Shown here piece by piece: positions 46,762 through 57,136 of a stretch of DNA of 64,000 nucleotides. The notes beneath the pieces were generated by a model. It was not told where the DNA came from, searched no databases, and was given only the letters and a program-made list of their open reading frames with translations. Source of the DNA: WHSW01 sp963749365 (GTDB lineage: Bacteria > Actinomycetota > Thermoleophilia > Solirubrobacterales > 70-9); contig CAVVME010000003.1 of assembly GCA_963749365.1 (NCBI GenBank), positions 310,001 through 374,000 on the forward strand. The letters run 5' to 3'. How positions within the stretch are numbered: the stretch's first letter is position 1; the number at the start of each line of letters is the position of its first letter. The position numbers were made by a program, and so were the translations under genes.

Positions 46762-47661
46762 GGCCGCGCGGCGCGCCGGAACACCCGCGCCCACCCTCGG
46801 GCGCGGCGGGCGCCGTCGCGGTCGGACTGCAGCGCGCAAGCGAAGCGCTCGCGCGCATGCCAGAGCAGGACGTGCATCCAGGCGCGCCCAATCCAGACCA
46901 CGCGCGAAGATCCGCCAGGCGCGCGGATACCACTTCTGGAGGTAGAGGAACCGGTTCTCGTGGTAGCGCACGAACCAGTCCGACGGTTCGCGCGATCTCC
47001 AGGTGCTCGTCGAGCCGCCGCCAACGTGGATCGCTCCGGCGTCCCATCTGATCGCCAGGCCCCAGCCGGCCTCGGCGAGACGCCGGCAGAAGTCCTGGTC
47101 CTCGTAGAAGAACGTGAACCGCTCGTCCCAGCCGCCGATCTCGCGCCAGGCGGAGCGGCGAATGACCGCGCAGCAGAGCGGCAGCCACGTGACCGGCTCG
47201 ACCCCGTCTGGCTTTGGAGGCGGGAGCTCCACGACCCGGGGAGCAGACCGACCGCCCGGGACGGCTGCGATGAGATGCCGAAGCAGGGTCTTGTAGCGGT
47301 CGCCGGACTTCTGGGGGGAGCCATCCTCGAAGCGGAGACTGGCGCCGCTCGCGCCCACGTCCGCGTCGCCGTTCCAGTACCTCGGCCAGCTTCGCAGGCG
47401 TCCGAGGGTCGACGAACGCGTCGCTGTTGAGCAGCAGCACGTACTCGTTGCGCGCCTCCTCGAGCCTCAGGTTGAGCCGAGCCTGGATGCTCGTCCCGCG
47501 GCGCCGAGATCACCCGCACGCGCTCTGCGTTCAGCCGCCCGCTCGGCGCTGCCGTCCGTCGATCCCGCGTCGACAACCAGGACCTCATCGACCTCGCTCT
47601 CGGCGTCAAGGGCGTCGAGACAGCGGTCGAGCAGGGCGCCCGAGTTCAGATTGGGTATCAC
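46758..47661 (-). CDS. GT2 glycosyltransferase, rhamnosyltransferase-like (frameshifted)
   Basis: About 300 residues in four frames. It starts at GTG 47661 with IPNLNSGALLDRCLDALDAE and VLVVDAGSTDGS, then EYVLLLNSDAFVDPRTPAKL with the metal motif, then WLPLCCAVIRRSAWREIGGWDERFTFFYEDQDFCRRL with the catalytic Glu-Asp, and ends WARVFRRAARP. Frame changes near 47500, 47370, 46980 and 46900. It overlaps the O-antigen-ligase gene upstream as GTGA and GT4 downstream as ATGA: one operon. Confidence 0.75.
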
Positions 47662-49176
47662 GCGCCGAGATGCTTCACTGCTTCGGCCTCGGCCATCTGG
47701 GCGTCAGATCCGCGAGGTACCGCCGCCAGGGTTCCGACGAGCAGGGCGCCGATCAGGGTTGGCCGACCTGCCCGCCGAAAAGCGGGTTGTCGTTGAGCCA
47801 GACGAGCATGAGCAGCAGGCCGAGGCTCATCGCCCATGCCTCCGGCCAAAGCGTCGTCGTCTCGATCCATGCTCCTGAGCAGTCTCCACGCCGCCAACGC
47901 CGATCGCGACGAGAAGCGCGGCGAACAGGGCGAAGCCGACCAGTCCGAGGTCGGCGAGGATCTGGACGTACGTGTTGTGCACGCTCGAAGGCGAGACGTC
48001 CGGATAGAACTCGCCGCGCGCGTCCGGGAAGCGCTCGCGCACCTCGGCGGCGATCTCGCGATCTCCGATCACGTCGGGCGAGCTGCTCTGCCGCCAGCCC
48101 GCGCCGATCACCGGGTTGCGCTCGAAGATCTCGAGTCCCGGCCGCCCCGAGGACGATCCGCTGGGCTCGCGGAGCTGCTGCGGAAGTCGGCGGATCCGGG
48201 TGTCACTTCCGGCCGTACGAGCTGGACGATTCCGAAGACCACGACACCTGCCACGGCGAGCGCAAGCGATCGGCCGGGCCACCCGCTGGAGCCGGGCTCG
48301 GTCGTCCCGCCAGGCTCGCGCCGAGCGCCAGCACTAAGCCGACCGCGACGAACGACGCGACCGACTTCGCCAGCAGCAGCCCCGTGACCCCGGCGACCAC
48401 GAGCAGGATTCGAAACGCCGCCTTGGTCGTCACGGCGCCGAAGGCGGCGATCACGAGCAGCAGCCCGGAAACGAGGCCGAGCGCATTCGGCCCCAGCGCG
48501 CCGCCCGCCCGGTCGACGAGCACACCCTCGGCGTTGATCGCTGCGAAGACCACCGCGCCGACCCCGGCGACCGCGATCGCACCGAGCACGATCCGCACGT
48601 CGCGCTTGGTCTCGATCAAGCTCGCGGCGAGGAAGGCGATCGAGAGCGTGGCCGCGAGTCGCAGCCAGGAGACGATCGAGTCGGAGAGGCCGTCGGGATT
48701 CGAGCCGGCAACGTGAAAGAAGGTGAGACAGACGTAGACGAAGAGGACGATCGCGATCCTCTGTCCGAAGGCGATTCGCGGTCGGGGGACGCGGATCGGG
48801 GTGCTGCGCACGCCCGATCACGGCTCGCAGCCACCAGCCCACCAGCCCGAGGTAGAAGACGTCGACGAGGGTCGCTTCGACCCCGCCGATCTCGGCGAGC
48901 TGCGGCTGGATCCCGGCGACGGTGAGCGCCGCAATCGCCGCCAGACAGGCGATCGGCCCGGTCATGATCAAGGCCACGGATCCGACTCCGGCGGCGATCA
49001 AGCAGGATCGCCGGCCCGATCTCGGCCTCGAAGCCGTCGAAGCGGACGACGATCCATCCCAGCGCCACGGCGAGCAGGCCGACGGCGCCGAGCATGGCCG
49101 CCTCCGCCACGGCCGGGCGAATCGCTCCGGGCCGGCCGCTTTGGGCAGAATTCAATGACGATCGCATTGCAGCCAT
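47658..49176 (-). pseudogene. O-antigen ligase/Wzy-like polymerase (multiple frameshifts)
   Basis: A polytopic membrane protein of about 500 residues in five or more pieces. Hydrophobic stretches include AMLGAVGLLAVALGWIVV, VALIMTGPIACLAAIAALTV, IAIVLFVYVCLTFFHVAG, LGLVSGLLLVIAAFGAV and ILADLGLVGFALFAALLVAI. The motif SSVHNTYVQILADLGL is the typical periplasmic-loop region of O-antigen ligase/polymerase proteins. It should polymerise or ligate repeat units. Start taken as ATG 49176. Divergent from the Wzz/kinase gene; the 110-nt gap should hold both promoters. Confidence 0.75.
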
Positions 49177-49238
49177 CAGAAATAGCAACGATCGACCGTT
49201 TACTTTCTGAGCGATGGGAATTCGCGTGCGTGAAGATC

Positions 49239-49301
49239 ACTGGGGGACCGCATTGGCTGAGCAAGCTGGACACTGGGGGGGACCGCATGGCTGAGCAAGC
49301 T
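49239..49301 (+). repeat. Short imperfect direct repeat at the wzz/kinase start
   Basis: CACTGGGGGACCGCAT followed by TGGCTGAGCAAGCT (49239-49266) is repeated, with two extra G and one missing T, as CACTGGGGGGGACCGCATGGCTGAGCAAGCT (49271-49301). The second copy contains the ATG used by the gene. The first copy lacks an ATG because of the extra T. It could be a slipped-strand duplication or an assembly artefact. Confidence 0.7.
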
Positions 49302-50774
49302 TTCGCAGAGCCCGCGCCACAGCCGAGCGTCCTCGGGCTGCTCTGGCGACGCTGGCCTGCGCTCTTGATCCCGCTTCTGCTGGGCGCCGGCTCGGCGCTC
49401 GCCTTCTCGCTGCTTCAGGAGAAGGAGTACCAGGCCTCGACCTCGATCCTGTTCCAGGATTCGGGCTCCAGCGTGCTCGCGTCCCAGGATCCTGCGCGCG
49501 AGGCGGCAACCAACGTGCGCCTGCTGCAGCTCGACGTGCTCGAGGAGCGCGTCGACGCGAGCCTCAACAAGCCGTTCACCGGTCAGGTCGACGTGGTCGC
49601 CGAGGCCGACTCGAACCTGGCGACGATCACGGTCACCGATACGGACCCCAAGCAGGCGGCGCGGGCCGCGAACGCGTTCGCCGACGAGTACATCGAGCTT
49701 CGCGAACAGACCGTCCAGGACGAGATCTCGTTGCAGCGCGAGCGGGTCAACGACCGGCTCGCGGCGCTGCCGCCGGGCCAGCGCAATTTCAGCGCCCAGG
49801 GCCAGGCGCTGAAGGAGCGCTTGGAGGAGCTCGCGCTCGCCGCGACCACGCCCAGCCCAGTGAGCCAGGTCAGTGAGGCACGGCCGCCGACCTCGGCGTC
49901 GTCGCCGGATGTGGTTCGCAATACCGTGATCGGGGGCCTGATCGGCCTCGCGCTCGGGATCCTGCTCGCGATCGCGCTCGAGCGACGCGACCGGCGCGTT
50001 CGCGACCCGCACGAGATCGAGGAGGTCTTCGCGCGGCCGCTCATCGGCTCGATCCCGCGCAGCCGCAGCCTGGCCAAGGCGGGTCCGGGGACCGCCGCGC
50101 TAGCCCCACCCGAGGCCGAGGCGTTTCGGACCGTGCGCGCGAACCTCCGCCATCAGCTTCGGGCGCGGAACGCCACCTCGGTCCTCGTCACCTCGGCGAA
50201 CCCGGGGGAGGGGAAGACCACGGTGGTCTGGAATCTGGCGCGGATGGAAGCCGCCGCGGGGACCAGGGTGCTGTTGGTCGAGGCGGACATGCGCAGGCCG
50301 GTCCTGGGGGCCAAGCTCGGCGCCAACGGAACGCCCGGCCTGAGCGAGCTGCTGGCCGGGAAGGAGCCGTTGCAGAGCGTCGTCTGGTCGGTCGAGTTCG
50401 AGGATCGCGTCAACGGCGGCTCGGCACGGGGGACGGCGGACGTCCTCTTCGCCGGGCAACCGACCGCGAACCCATCCGAGCTGCTCGACTCGGAGCGGAT
50501 GCAGGCGGTGCTCGAGGTGGTCGCGTCGAGCTACGACCTGGTCCTGATCGACACCCCGCCGACGTCGGTGGTCTCGGACGCGATGCCGATCCTCGACCTG
50601 GTCGGCGGAGTGGTGGTGGTCGGGCGGATCGGGATGACCACGCACGAGTCGATCACCGAGCTTCGCGACCAGCTCGAGAACCTCGACTCGCCGACCGTCG
50701 GGGTGATCGTGAACGCGAACCCGAAGAGCGCCGACGCCTACGGGTACTATCGCGCCGGCGTGCGCGACTCGTGA
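49287..50774 (+). CDS. Wzz-type chain-length protein fused to BY-kinase domain
   Basis: This intact 495-residue protein has a Wzz domain framed by membrane helices (about 22-42 and 212-232) and a cytoplasmic BY-kinase ATPase: Walker A SANPGEGKTT (303-312), Walker A' LLVEADMRRP and Walker B VLIDTPPTS. The C-terminus has only three clustered tyrosines (DAYGYYRAG), fewer than in E. coli Wzc. It should control polymer length and export by phosphorylation cycles. It overlaps rfbF as GTGA. Confidence 0.92.
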   Translation: MAEQAFAEPAPQPSVLGLLWRRWPALLIPLLLGAGSALAFSLLQEKEYQASTSILFQDSGSSVLASQDPAREAATNVRLLQLDVLEERVDASLNKPFTGQVDVVAEADSNLATITVTDTDPKQAARAANAFADEYIELREQTVQDEISLQRERVNDRLAALPPGQRNFSAQGQALKERLEELALAATTPSPVSQVSEARPPTSASSPDVVRNTVIGGLIGLALGILLAIALERRDRRVRDPHEIEEVFARPLIGSIPRSRSLAKAGPGTAALAPPEAEAFRTVRANLRHQLRARNATSVLVTSANPGEGKTTVVWNLARMEAAAGTRVLLVEADMRRPVLGAKLGANGTPGLSELLAGKEPLQSVVWSVEFEDRVNGGSARGTADVLFAGQPTANPSELLDSERMQAVLEVVASSYDLVLIDTPPTSVVSDAMPILDLVGGVVVVGRIGMTTHESITELRDQLENLDSPTVGVIVNANPKSADAYGYYRAGVRDS

Positions 50775-51637
50775 CAGCCGGCCGCACCCCGCTCGAGCAG
50801 ATGCCCGTCGTGATCCTCAGCGGGGGGCAGGGGACCCGCTTGCGCGAGGAGACCGAGCGCGTGCCGAAGCCGTTGATCGAGATCGGCGAGAAGCCGATCC
50901 TCTGGCACATCATGAAGATCTACGGCCATCACGGCCTGCGCCGCTTCGTCCTCTGCCTCGGCTACAAGAGCTGGCTGATCAAGGAGTTCTTCCTCCGCTA
51001 TCGCGAGCACGTCTCGGACTTCACGCTGACGATGAACGACGATCACGAGACCGTCTTTCACGACAGCCACGCCGATGAGGACTGGGAGGTGACCTGCGCC
51101 GAGACCGGGCTTGCCACGGCCACCGGAGCACGGCTGTGGCGGGTGCGTGACTACGTGCCCACCGAGACGTTCATGTTCACCTACGGCGACGGGATCGGGA
51201 ACGTCGACATCACCGCGCTGCTCGACTTCCATTACGAGTCGGGCCTGGTCGGGACCGTGACCGGGGTGCACCCGACCTCGCGCTACGGCGAGATGCGGGT
51301 CGAGGACGGCCGGGCGATCGAGTTCAACGAGAAGCCGACCGTGCCCGAGGGCTTCGTCAGCGGCGGGTTCTTCGTCTTCCAACGCGAGTTCTTCGACTAC
51401 CTGAACGACGATCCTCAGCTCTTCTTCGAGCACGCGCCGCTGCGAAACCTGGCCCGCGACGGCGAGCTGGCGGTCTTCCCCCACGAGGACTTCTGGATGG
51501 GGATGGACACCTACCGCGAGTACACGGAGCTGAACGAGCTCTGGGCGCGGGGCGACGCGGCCTGGAAGGTGTGGGACGACGAGTCCGGGACGAGCAGCCA
51601 GGAGTCGGGCCGACAGCGATCAGACGCCGGCCGGTGA
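50771..51637 (+). CDS. rfbF: Glucose-1-phosphate cytidylyltransferase
   Basis: This enzyme makes CDP-glucose from CTP and glucose 1-phosphate, the entry to CDP-3,6-dideoxy and branched deoxysugars. The 288-residue protein starts with the nucleotide-binding ILSGGQGTRLREETERVPKPL, then WHIMKIYGHHG and TYGDGIGNVDI (metal-binding Asp), GFVSGGFFVF. It overlaps the Wzz/kinase gene by 4 bp. Two RfbG-like dehydratases near 61 kb would use its product. Confidence 0.93.
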   Translation: MTAGRTPLEQMPVVILSGGQGTRLREETERVPKPLIEIGEKPILWHIMKIYGHHGLRRFVLCLGYKSWLIKEFFLRYREHVSDFTLTMNDDHETVFHDSHADEDWEVTCAETGLATATGARLWRVRDYVPTETFMFTYGDGIGNVDITALLDFHYESGLVGTVTGVHPTSRYGEMRVEDGRAIEFNEKPTVPEGFVSGGFFVFQREFFDYLNDDPQLFFEHAPLRNLARDGELAVFPHEDFWMGMDTYREYTELNELWARGDAAWKVWDDESGTSSQESGRQRSDAGR

Positions 51638-51677
51638 TCGAGCTCGTCGCCTCGAGGCGGTAGGGCCGGGGCCTTCG

Positions 51678-52967
51678 ATGGGGTTCGGTGCGGTGGCCGC
51701 GACCTCTCGCGAGCCTGACGAGACAAGGCAGCGCACGACGCCCGCCGCGACCTGCCGCTCGTGCGGCGCCGAGCTTCGCGAGCCGGTGCTCTCGCTCGGC
51801 GACCAGCCGCTCGCGAACGCGCTTCGCGACCGCGACAGCTCGGAGAGCCCGAGCCCCGCTATCCGCTCGACCTCGCGCTCTGCACCGGCTGCTCGCTGCT
51901 CCAGCTCACCGAGGCGGTGCCCCCGGAGCGGCTGTTCAGCGACTATCCGTACTTCTCCTCGGTGATCGCCGACCTGGTCGAGCACGCGAGGGCGTTGGCG
52001 CTGCGGATGATCGACGAGCGCGGGCTCGGCGCCGACAGCCTGGTGATCGAGCTGGCCAGCAACGACGGCTATCTGCTTCAGCACTATCGCGACGCCGGGG
52101 TCCCGGTGCTCGGGATCGATCCGGCGCGCAACATCGCGGCGGCGGCCGAGGCGCGCGGGATCCCGACCCGCTGTGCCTTCTTCGGCCGCGAGCTCGCCCA
52201 GGAGCTGATCGCCGAGGGCCTGCGCCCCGACCTCCTGCACGCGAACAACGTCCTCGCCCACGTCCCCGATCTGAACGGGTTCGTCGCCGGCATCTCCGAG
52301 CTGCTCGGCGCCGGCGGCGGCCGCGGGGTGATCGAGGTCCCCTACGTCAAGGAGCTGCTCGACGGGGTCGAGTTCGACACGATCTATCACGAGCACCTCT
52401 GCTACTTCTCGCTCACCGCGCTCGGCGAGCTGTTCACCCGCCACGGGCTGGTGGTCGAGGGGATCGAGCGGCTCGAGATCCACGGTGGCTCGCTGCGCGT
52501 GTTCATCGCCCCCGAGGGGGTCGCCGAGCAGGCCGGGTCCGTCGAGCTGCTGATCGAGGAGGAGGCGGGCTGGGGCGTCGGCCGGCGCGAGCCGTACCTC
52601 GCCTTCGGCGAGCGGGTCGTGGCGATGGGGGAGCGCCTGAAGGGGCTTTCTCGCCGCCCGGAAGTCGGAGGGAGCCCGGCTCGCGGCCTACGGCGCGGCG
52701 GCGAAGGGGAGCACGCTGCTGAACACGTTCGAGATCGGCGCGGAGACGCTCGACTTCGTCGCCGACGCGAGCCCGCACAAGCAGGGGCGCCACATGCCGG
52801 GCAGCGGGCTCGAGATCTCCGCCCCGGAGCGGCTGCTCGAGGAGAAGCCGGACTACGTGCTGCTGCTGGCGTGGAACTTCGCCGCCGAGATCCTCGAGCA
52901 GCAGGCCGCCTACCGAAGCCAGGGAGGGAAGTTCGTGATCCCGATTCCCGAGCCGAGGGTCGTATGA
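51678..52967 (+). CDS. Sugar C-methyltransferase, SAM-dependent (frameshifted)
   Basis: About 410 residues when joined. It has the N-terminal zinc site (CRSCG and CTGCSLLQL), LGDQPLANAL, the SAM motif VIELASNDGYLLQHY, IYHEHLCYFSLTALGELF typical of TylC3/NovU-type deoxysugar C-methyltransferases, and the C-terminal Rossmann part AAYGAAAKGSTLLNTFEIG. Frame changes near 51857 and 52650. It likely adds a branch methyl to a CDP-4-keto-6-deoxysugar. ATGA overlap with the next gene. Confidence 0.83.
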
Positions 52968-53416
52968 CGATCGAGGGAGTGCAGGTGATCCCGCTGCGCC
53001 GGATCCCCGACGAGCGGGGGACGATCTTTCACATGCTGAGGGCCGACGATCCGCACTTCACCGAGTTCGGGGAGATCTACTTCGCCAGCGTCTACGAGGG
53101 CGTCGTCAAGGCCTGGCACCTGCACCGCCTGATGACCCTCAACTACGCCTGCGTCCACGGACGGGTGAAGGTCGCCTGCTACGACGACCGGCCCGAGTCG
53201 CCGACCCGCGGCAACCTGATGGAGGTCTTCCTCGGCCCGGACAACTACTCCCTGGTCGTGATCCCGCCCGGAATCTGGAACGGGCACAAGGGGATGGGCC
53301 CCGGGCCCTCGATCATCGCCAACTGCGCGACCCATCCCCACGATCCCTCGCAGTCGGAGCGACTCGACCCGTTCGACAACGAGATCCCGTACGACTGGGA
53401 TGTCCGTCACCACTGA
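52964..53416 (+). CDS. dTDP-4-dehydrorhamnose 3,5-epimerase-like cupin
   Basis: This intact 150-residue RmlC-like cupin begins IPLRRIPDERGTIFHMLRAD, has YFASVYEGVVKAWHLHRLM with the His expected to act as base, YSLVVIPPGIWNGHKG, and ends EIPYDWDVRHH. It is shorter than classical RmlC. In similar cassettes such proteins epimerise keto-deoxysugars made on CDP. It overlaps the methyltransferase by 4 bp and the deacetylase-like gene by 17 bp. Confidence 0.88.
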   Translation: MTIEGVQVIPLRRIPDERGTIFHMLRADDPHFTEFGEIYFASVYEGVVKAWHLHRLMTLNYACVHGRVKVACYDDRPESPTRGNLMEVFLGPDNYSLVVIPPGIWNGHKGMGPGPSIIANCATHPHDPSQSERLDPFDNEIPYDWDVRHH

Positions 53417-54193
53417 AAGCCGGCGGCGCGTCACCGTCGGTGACCGCCCCGACCGGACGCTGCTCGTCTTTCACGCCGAGCGGCTGCACGAGGACGCGGT
53501 CTGGCGCCGCGTCCTGACCGATCGCGCACGGCGCTCGCCGAGGACGGGATCCGCCTCACCTTCTTCGTCTTCCCCTACCGAGCCGAGGCCGTGGGAGCGG
53601 ACCTCACGCCCCGCGTGCGCGAGCTGAGGGAGCTCGGTCACGAGATCGCACAGCACACCCACTTCTATGCGGGAAAGAGCTTCCTCACCGAGCAGAAGTC
53701 CGACGACCTGAGCGACGCGAACGTCGATCGCCTGCCTGGAGCGCGACGCCGACGCCTGCGGGCGATGGGCGTCGAGCCGCGCGGGTTCACCGCCGGCGCC
53801 TGGCAGTTGCCGGAGGCGGGATTGGAGAGCGTTGCTCGGCCTGGGGTTCGAGTACGACTGCTCCGCTCGCCATCCGCAGCCCGGCGTCCAGCGCCTTCAA
53901 CCCGCACCATCGATGGCTCGACCGAGGCCGCGAGCTACAGCCGCGACGGCAGGTCGCTCGTCCTGCTGCCGACGACCTGCAGTCTTGGGCAATGGTTCAA
54001 GTGGGGACGAAGGACCGTGATCGCCGGCCCGCCCGATTACCAGATGGTCTATCTGCACGATTACGACCTGCTCGCGAGCCGCACGCGGCTGATGCTCACG
54101 GCGTTCCTGAGACTGCGGCGAGGCAGGATGGACATCGACGCGCAGGCGCTGGCGAGTGACTTCCTGGCGACCGCGAGGCGAGCGTGGGCAGCG
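53400..54193 (+). pseudogene. Polysaccharide-deacetylase-like protein (multiple frameshifts)
   Basis: About 265 residues in four frames. Pieces in order are TLLVFHAERLHEDAVWRRVL, LTFFVFPYRAEAVGADLTP, LGHEIAQHTHFYAGKSFLT, MGVEPRGFTAGAWQLPEAGL, LGLGFEYDCSARHPQ and SYSRDGRSLVLLPTTCSLGQ. The HEIAQHTH block matches the NodB metal-His motif, but the TFDDG aspartate block is not clear. It sits between the cupin and DUF4910 genes; in other genomes a deacetylase-like gene is often found there. Breaks near 53525, 53735, 53830 and 53900. Confidence 0.65.
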
Positions 54194-54251
54194 ATGACCG
54201 AGCTCTCCGCCAGCCAGTGTCTCCGCCGATCCCGCCGAGGAGGGGAGGCGG

Positions 54252-55518
54252 ATGCTCGGGCTGATCGAGGAGCTCTACCCGATCTGCCGCAGCATCACCG
54301 GCGACGGGGTCCGAGCGACCCTGGAGCGGATCGGCGCCGAGATCCCGCTCCGCGTCGAGGAGGTGCCGAGCGGAACCGAGGTCTTCGACTGGACCGTGCC
54401 GCGCGAGTGGAACATCCGCGACGCCTACGTCAAGGACCTGGCCGGCGAGCGGGTGATCGACTTCAAGCGCTGCAACCTGCACGTGCTCGGCTACAGCGTC
54501 CCGGTCGCCAAGCGCGTCAGCCGGGCCGAGCTCGACGAGCACCTGTTCTCGCTCCCCGAGCACCCCGACTGGATCCCCTACCGCACCTCCTACTACCAGG
54601 AGGCGTGGGGGTTCTGCGTCAGCGAGCGCCAGCGCGAGGCCCTCGAGGACGCCGAGTACGACGTCGTCATCGACTCATCGCTCGAGGACGGCGCGCTGAC
54701 CTACGGCGAGTGCCTGCTCGAGGGCGAAACCGCGGACGAGGTGCTGATCTCGTGCCACGTCTGCCACCCGTCGCTCTGCAACGACAACCTCTCCGGGATC
54801 GCCCTCGCGACCGGCCTCGCCCGAGCGCTGGCCGATTCCCGGCTCAGGTACTCGTACCGCTTCCTGTTCATCCCGGGGACGATCGGCTCGATCACCTGGC
54901 TCGCCCGCAATCAGGCACGGGCCGAGAGGATCAAGCACGGCCTGGTCCTGACCTGCGTCGGCGACGCCGGCAGGCCGACCTACAAGCGAAGCCGGCGCGG
55001 CGACGCGGAGGTCGACCGGGCGATGGCGCAGGTGCTGCGCGACTCGGGCCAGGACCACGAGATCCAGGACTTCAGCCCCTGGGGCTACGACGAGCGCCAG
55101 TACTGCTCGCCCGGCTTCGACCTGCCGGTCGGCTGTCTGATGCGCACCCCGCACGGCCGTTTCCCCGAGTACCACACCTCGGCCGACAACCTCGAGTTCG
55201 TGCGCGCCGAGGCGCTCGCGGATTCGTTCGCCAACTGCCTGCGGCTGTTCGACGCCCTGGAGCAGAACCGCACCTATCTGAACACGAACCCCAACTGCGA
55301 GCCGCAGCTCGGAAAGCGCGGGCTCTACGACGCGATCGGGGGCCGCGCGGACCGGGAGCAGGCGCAGCTGGCGATGCTCTGGGTCCTGAACCAGTCCGAC
55401 GGAGACAACGACCTGCTCGAGATCGCGGAGAGTCCTCGATGCCGTTCGAGCGATCGCGCGCGCCGCCGCGATCCTGCGCGAGCACGGGCTGCTGGTCGAG
55501 GCGCCGCGCCAAGGGTAG
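54252..55518 (+). CDS. DUF4910 (aminopeptidase-like) protein of polysaccharide clusters (frameshifted at 3' end)
   Basis: About 420 residues. It begins MLGLIEELYPICRSITGDGVR, has VPREWNIRDAYVKDL, VLISCHVCHPSLCNDNLSGI (M28-like metal histidine), CVGDAGRPTYKRSRRG and FPEYHTSADNLEFV (second metal-type block), the DUF4910/DUF2172 pattern. A frame change near 55433 leads to the end ILREHGLLVEAPRQG at TAG 55516-55518. ATG 54194 with another shift is an alternative start. Function is unknown; members travel with CDP-sugar genes. Confidence 0.85.
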
Positions 55519-56400
55519 GACCGGTCGGCTCGCCCTCGCCACCGCGGACCCAGTGGCTCAGGTCCCGGTCGATCAGCTCGCCCAACTCGCGCACCTCGTC
55601 GGCGAACTCTGCCTCGAGGCGCGCTCGAAGCGCGTTGGGGAGCGGGGCTCGAGGCTCGTAGACGGTATTCGCGCGCATGATCTGGCGGTGGATCCGCGCT
55701 CTCGCGCGCGCTGACTCGGGACCGCGACGTGTGCGGCCCGGCGGATCAGCGCCCAGGTGCCGGTGGGCGGTAGGTAGCCTTCGAGTGCAGGGTGCCGAGG
55801 GCGGCGATACGCGCCCTGTGGTTGGCGTTCGCGACCTCGAACTCGGGCTCGAAGTCCGGATCGACGCCCAGGAACTCCAGCGTCGCCCGATACACGGCCG
55901 CGGTGTCATCCCGGAAATCGTCGAATACGATCACCTGCAACCGATCCCACCCGAATGCTTCGACGTAGCGCCCGAGCTGGGAGCCGAAGCGAACCATGTC
56001 CCGGTAGCGAAGCGCGAAGGCCAGCTTTCCGTCAAGAGGGATGTCTCCGCCCCTGTGAAGTCGATCTCGGCTGGGCGGACAGGGCATCTCTCGAGGCTCT
56101 CGAAGGTCGTAAGCACTCATCCCACGACATGAGAGCGTAGACGAGATGCAACTGAAGCGCGTAAGAGACGAAGCACCTCGATCGGGTTGCGCAGATAGAC
56201 GATGATTCTGGGCATTGGCCTGGAATAGCCTCGATCTCCATGCCTCGACCGCCCGATGACCGAGGTACAAGATATGCCCGGACGACTCGAACTTGTAGCG
56301 CGTCGACCTCGGCGCCCGAGCGACGTAGTCTGGTCCCATTGCGGCGTCAACGAAGACAGAGTCCGCGCCGACACTGTGGGCCTTCCATGAAGTCGCGAGG
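55519..56400 (-). pseudogene. Decayed sulfotransferase 1
   Basis: Pieces of one sulfotransferase lie in several frames: RIIVYLRNPIEVLRLLRASV (near 56200), KLAFALRYRDMVRFGSQLG, AFGWDRLQVIVFDDFRDDTA, LEFLGVDPDFEPEFEVANAN and IMRANTVYEPRAPLPNALRA to RDLSHWVRG. The 5' PAPS loop is missing or unrecognisable upstream of 56,380, so it is probably a true relic. It is closely related to the copy at 57.1-58.1 kb. Confidence 0.7.
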
Positions 56401-56598
56401 GCGGAGAGATACGAATCTAAGGATAGCGAGGTCGACCCGCCTTCGCTTGCTCCGACGCACGAGGCAGAGGCTCCGACGGATCGGCACACTCGACGTTGAT
56501 TGGGCCATATCAAGCGCAGTATCCAACGGTCTACCTCAGCGGTTCGGCCTGATTCAATACGTTCGTGTATCTCTGTCACCGAGCTACAGTCGCGAGCG
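56401..56598. other. Non-coding stretch of lower GC
   Basis: This stretch is noticeably richer in A and T than its surroundings, and no frame looks protein-coding. It lies between a decayed sulfotransferase and a truncated glycosyltransferase. I see no inverted repeats or transposase remains. Confidence 0.4.
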
Positions 56599-57080
56599 CT
56601 ATCTAGGGTTTCGACGAATCAAGAGGCGGCAGGACGGCTCGAGCGCGTCGAGCGAGAACTCCCTTCGAACAGCTCGTGACCGGCGCGAGCTATCCGAGCC
56701 CGAGCCTCTGGCATCCGTGCCACGCCTCGAGCACGGTCGTCGGCAAGCGCCTCCGGATCGCCGGTGGGGCAGAGCCACGCCTGCTCGCCGTCGACAAGGC
56801 ATTCCCGCGCGGCGGGCGTATCGCCCGTGATCACCGGGACGCTCGCAGGCGAGCGCGTCGAACACCTTGTTCGGGATCACTCGCCGGGTCTTCTCCGCCG
56901 GAGCCGAAGATCCCGAGGCAGATGTCGCTGTCGCCCGATCAGCCGCGCCAGCTCGGCCGGCGAGCGCCGAGGCACGAACTCGAGGTTGCGGAGCCTGACG
57001 TCCCAGCCCGCTCGAGCGCCTGATCAAGTCTACTCCTGGTCGACCGACCGATGGTGAGCGGTCACGGTGCGTACCGGGTC
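56599..57080 (-). pseudogene. C-terminal remnant of a glycosyltransferase
   Basis: Only the C-terminal third of a GT-B enzyme can be read: KTRRVIPNKVFDALACERP, ITGDTPAARECLVDGEQAWL, PTGDPEALAD and EFSLDALEPSCRLLIRRNPR, spread over two frames. The N-terminal domain is absent; the sulfotransferase remnant begins just upstream at 57137. Truncated and probably non-functional. Confidence 0.65.
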
Positions 57081-57136
57081 TACGTCGGCGGGTGGTCCGG
57101 CGCAGGACGGGAAGTCCGTGGCGACGGACCACTCAC

